From Frankiaceae bacterium (GTDB lineage: Bacteria; Actinomycetota; Actinomycetes; Frankiales; Frankiaceae), in assembly GCA_030840885.1 (NCBI GenBank), contig JAVEDQ010000298.1:1-7900 (forward strand): a stretch of 7,900 nt of DNA, in the 5' to 3' direction. The translations under genes were made by a program, and so were the position numbers. Numbering within the stretch: position 1 is the first letter of the stretch; each line of letters begins with the position of its first letter. A model generated the notes under the pieces. It was not told where the DNA came from and did not search any database. It saw only the letters and a program-made list of their open reading frames with translations. This document shows, in pieces, positions 6,198-7,900 of this stretch.

Positions 6198-7307
6198 ATG
6201 GGCTACACGACGCCGACCGCGAACGGGCAGCCGTCTTCGGCGTGGGGCGGCGCCACCCTGCCCGCGACCCTTCCCGGGCTCGCGCTGCCGGTGACCCTGG
6301 TCCGTTCCACCCTCGACGCCACCGTGACGATGGCCGCCCGCACCCTGCGCGCCTGCGCGACGCTTGACCCGGCCGCCGTGGTCGCCTCCGTCGCCGCCCT
6401 GCCCGGCATCGCCGAGGGCACTGCGCAGCTCATCCGTCGCCTTGCCCTGGTCGCCGACCGCGTCGAGGACCTGCTCGACGGGGCCGAGGTGAGCGCGAGC
6501 CGCATCGACACGCTGCTCGACCAGGTCGACGCCTCCGTCGGGACCGTCGACGGACTCGTCGTCCGGGTCGACGGCTCGGTGCGGACGGTCGATCAGCTCA
6601 TCGGCTCGGTGGGCACGCAGGTCGACACCGTCGGGAGCGTGCTCACGACCGTGGACGGCCAGGTCAGCGCGGTCAGCGGCGTGCTGCGGGACGTCGAGGG
6701 CCAGGTCGGGTCGGTGGGCGGGGTGCTGAGCAACGTCGAGCGGCAGGTCGCGTCCGTCGACGCCACACTCGCCGCCGTGGACCGGCAGGTCGACTCGGTC
6801 GGCTCGGTGGTGGACCGGGTCGGCGGCACGGTCGACGACGCCAACCGGCTGCTCGCCTCCACGCTGGACGTCATCGGCAACGCCGAGGATGTCATTGTCG
6901 CCGGGCGGCGGGCCGCGCAGTCGGCCGACGAGACGATCCGGGCGGCGCAGCCGTCGGTCGTTCAGCTCGCCGAGATCACCGAGGTGGTCAGTCGGCTGCA
7001 GCCGCTGCTTGCGAACCTGACCGAGCTCGACCCCGCCTTCGGGCGCGAGCTCGTCGACATGCTGAAGACGCTGCCCGGCCTCCTCGAGCGAGTGGACGAG
7101 CGGGCCCTGCCTGCGGTGTCGTCGCTCGAAGGTCTCGTGCCCGTCGTCCAGACGCTCCACGAGAACGTCGACCAGCTGTCACACGTCGTCAACGACGTGG
7201 GCACCCTGCTCTCCGGCCTGCCTGGTGCGGGGCGGCTGCTCAAGCGCGGCGGCCGCGAGGTCCGCAACCCGGACAACCGGACCTCGATCCAGGCGCCGGA
7301 GCAGTAG
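6198..7307 (+). CDS. Coiled-coil protein with tandem 14-residue repeats, function unknown
   Basis: 369 residues, not assigned to a named family. The ATG at 6198 follows GGAGG by 5 nt; a GTG at 6183 (five residues earlier) would place that GGAGG inside the gene, so it is rejected. There is no signal peptide. Residues ~20-75 are moderately hydrophobic (LPGLALPVTLVRSTLDATV). From ~75 heptad-like helices begin (VADRVEDLLDGAEVSASRID), followed by seven 14-residue repeats (114-211), more helices (DDANRLLAS, VVQLAEITEVVSRLQPLL), and a basic polar tail (RLLKRGGREVRNPDNR). Repeat units follow V-x2-V-x3-L-x2-V-x2-Q with hydrophobic residues at a/d heptad positions. A long amphipathic rod is expected: a scaffold, a phasin-like surface binder or a polymerising filament are all possible. 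It may be transcribed alone, from the divergent gap with the oxygenase. Confidence 0.8.
   Translation: MGYTTPTANGQPSSAWGGATLPATLPGLALPVTLVRSTLDATVTMAARTLRACATLDPAAVVASVAALPGIAEGTAQLIRRLALVADRVEDLLDGAEVSASRIDTLLDQVDASVGTVDGLVVRVDGSVRTVDQLIGSVGTQVDTVGSVLTTVDGQVSAVSGVLRDVEGQVGSVGGVLSNVERQVASVDATLAAVDRQVDSVGSVVDRVGGTVDDANRLLASTLDVIGNAEDVIVAGRRAAQSADETIRAAQPSVVQLAEITEVVSRLQPLLANLTELDPAFGRELVDMLKTLPGLLERVDERALPAVSSLEGLVPVVQTLHENVDQLSHVVNDVGTLLSGLPGAGRLLKRGGREVRNPDNRTSIQAPEQ
6537..6830 (+). repeat. Seven in-frame 42-bp repeats encoding 14-residue units
   Basis: Seven consecutive units start VGTVDGLV, VRTVDQLI, VDTVGSVL, VSAVSGVL, VGSVGGVL, VASVDATL, VDSVGSVV, with exact 42-bp spacing and no indels. 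The four central units best match the V-x2-V-x3-L-x2-V-x2-Q pattern. DNA copies have diverged while the a/d hydrophobic positions persist, so the repeat is old and kept at protein level. An eighth degenerate unit (VDDANRLL) follows. Confidence 0.85.
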
Positions 7308-7312
7308 CTGGC

Positions 7313-7328
7313 CGAGGCGATCGCCTCG
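7313..7328. terminator. 16-bp perfect palindrome just after the coiled-coil gene
   Basis: CGAGGCGATCGCCTCG begins 5 nt after the TAG stop. As RNA it folds to a 6-bp stem with a GATC loop, a possible terminator without a T-run. The core GCGATCGC is also a common methylase or restriction target, so a protein-binding role is equally open. Confidence 0.35.
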
Positions 7329-7333
7329 CAGCA

Positions 7334-7406
7334 TGATCAACCGCCTGATCACCGGTCTCCTGGGCGGTATCCGCGCCGGCGCGGGGCGTGTTCGGGTGGT
7401 TGATCA
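7334..7406. repeat. 9-bp inverted repeat enclosing a 14-bp palindrome
   Basis: TGATCAACC (7334-7342) is repeated inverted as GGTTGATCA (7398-7406). Between them is the perfect palindrome CCGCGCCGGCGCGG (7371-7384). The right arm ends at the stop codon of the minus-strand remnant. It could be a folded RNA, a terminator for a minus-strand gene, or a recombination end. Chance is not excluded. Confidence 0.3.
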
Positions 7407-7550
7407 GCCTGAGGTGACGGTGAACAGCTGCATGAGCGATGTCGGCTGCTGCTCGCGGGTGCCCGAGCCGCCGATGACGACCGGCTTCCCCGCAGGCGCC
7501 GACCCGCTTGCCTGCGGCCTCGTCCTCAACGTGGGGGCTGTGCTGTGGCC
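7404..7550 (-). pseudogene. Possible C-terminal gene remnant
   Basis: A minus-strand frame of 48 codons with no start upstream, bounded by a stop at 7551-7553, ends ASGSAPAGKPVVIGGSGT ... SLMQLFTVTSG followed by TGA (7406-7404). Unlike the other frames here, this reads like a genuine protein C-terminus (balanced composition, beta-like VVIGGSG and LFTVTSG). The upstream part of the supposed gene would lie where the AT-rich dyad and ATPase now stand. That would fit a gene cut off by an insertion at about 7551-7565. The call rests on composition alone. Confidence 0.22.
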
Positions 7551-7564
7551 TCAGGCGATGCCGG

Positions 7565-7616
7565 GCTTTGCTCGCTTTACCAAGCTTTGCGTAATACACG
7601 TAAAGCTCTGTAAAGC
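7565..7616. promoter_or_regulatory. Array of five GCTTTRC heptamers forming a large dyad before the ATPase gene
   Basis: Three direct copies (GCTTTGC 7565, GCTTTAC 7574, GCTTTGC 7584) are followed by two inverted copies (GTAAAGC 7600 and 7610). Copies within each side are 9-10 bp apart, about one helical turn. The arms 7574-7592 and 7598-7616 are complementary at 16 of 19 positions around AATAC (7593-7597), with centre 7595. The block is much more AT-rich than the rest of the window. It ends 17 nt before the GTG of the ATPase gene and 4 nt before its G-rich ribosome-binding site. An operator for a multimeric repressor is the simplest reading; an attenuator hairpin or an iteron/recombination site are alternatives. 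Confidence 0.6.
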
Positions 7617-7633
7617 AGGCAAGGGGGCAGTGG

Positions 7634-7900
7634 GTGGCGCTGGATCCGGTCAAGAACCCGTATACGCCCGGCGCCGGGCAGACGCCGGCGGTACTCAGCG
7701 GTCGTGAGGATGAGCTGAGGGACTTCGAAGCACGCCTCCAACGGCTGGAACTCGGCCGCTCGGCACAGTGCACCCTCATCGTCGGACTCCGTGGTGTTGG
7801 CAAGACCGTGCTGCTCAACCGGTTCGCGGTGCAGGCGATCGCCCGCGATTGGGTCGTGGTCGAACACGAGCTGAACGCGAAGGCGGACTTGTTGGTCACC
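7634..7900 (+). CDS. AAA/STAND-like P-loop ATPase (N-terminal part, cut by window edge)
   Basis: 89 residues visible. The N-end contains NPYTPGAGQTPAVLSGRED (8-26), a lead-in I know from actinobacterial ORC/AAA_16-type ATPases, then the helix DELRDFEARLQRLELGR and Walker A GLRGVGKT (51-58) followed by VLLNRFAVQAIARDWVVVEHEL. Walker B and any effector domain lie beyond the edge, so the function (regulator, defence, mobile-element ATPase) cannot be stated. The GTG at 7634 follows the G-run AAGGGGG (7621-7627) with 6 nt spacing and matches where homology begins. Counting codons, 17 of 89 end in A or T (GC3 about 81%), against 7 of the first 89 (about 92%) in the preceding coiled-coil gene, a hint of different origin. 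Confidence 0.85.
   Translation, partial: MALDPVKNPYTPGAGQTPAVLSGREDELRDFEARLQRLELGRSAQCTLIVGLRGVGKTVLLNRFAVQAIARDWVVVEHELNAKADLLVT

Noticed and set aside
6537..6830. 42-bp periodicity as a CRISPR array or noncoding satellite
   Set aside because: Units are contiguous, diverged in DNA, in frame and conserved as heptads; there are no spacers.
5955..7160. Long minus-strand frame (about 400 codons) opposite the coiled-coil gene
   Set aside because: It mirrors the plus-strand repeats in high-GC DNA, has Arg/His/Asp-rich composition and no ribosome-binding site or domain; the plus strand has heptad structure and a good start.
7225..7707. Plus-strand frame covering the gap before the ATPase, including MINRLITGLLGG
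   Set aside because: No ribosome-binding site at the ATG (7333), erratic composition, and it runs through the dyad and into the ATPase gene in another frame.

Overview
The window is high-GC DNA with G/C-ending codons, frequent GTG starts, a separate-subunit purS/purQ/purL FGAM synthase and a MerR/AurF-type pair. This points to an actinobacterium (Actinomycetota); the sequence alone does not fix the family. No rRNA, tRNA, CRISPR array or transposase was found.

Left half (1-3899), all on the minus strand. Read in the direction of transcription, it holds two paralogous N-terminally anchored, Gly/Pro-rich exported proteins (3899-3096 and 2930-2136), then purS (2096-1860), a small RsbW/anti-sigma-type HATPase (1851-1399), purQ (1342-620) and the start of purL (623 to the left edge). 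PurS, PurQ and PurL form FGAM synthase, the fourth step of purine synthesis: PurQ releases ammonia from glutamine, PurL uses it with ATP and FGAR, and PurS bridges the two. The unusual point is the HATPase between purS and purQ. Its ribosome-binding site overlaps the purS stop codon, and purQ behind it has no clear Shine-Dalgarno but has a -10-like TAGATT at leaderless distance.

Middle (3900-5914). After a 327-bp divergent intergenic region comes a MerR-family regulator (plus strand). It converges on an AurF/PF11583-type diiron oxygenase (minus strand) that has all seven expected iron ligands. Overlapping hairpins lie at the junction.

Right part (5915-7900). A divergent intergenic region with two leader dyads precedes a 369-residue protein whose centre is seven tandem 14-residue (two-heptad) repeats. 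A 326-bp gene-poor stretch follows, holding a 16-bp palindrome, a 9-bp inverted repeat around a 14-bp palindrome, a possible minus-strand gene remnant, and an AT-rich array of five GCTTTRC heptamers forming a 19-bp-arm dyad. That dyad ends 17 nt before a GTG-started P-loop ATPase cut by the window edge. The ATPase has lower GC3 than the gene before it, and this right edge may be the start of an accessory region; its partners lie outside the window.

No complete new system can be demonstrated here. The best leads are the operator-like array with its ATPase, the paralogous exported proteins sharing an invariant segment, and the HATPase inside the purine cluster.
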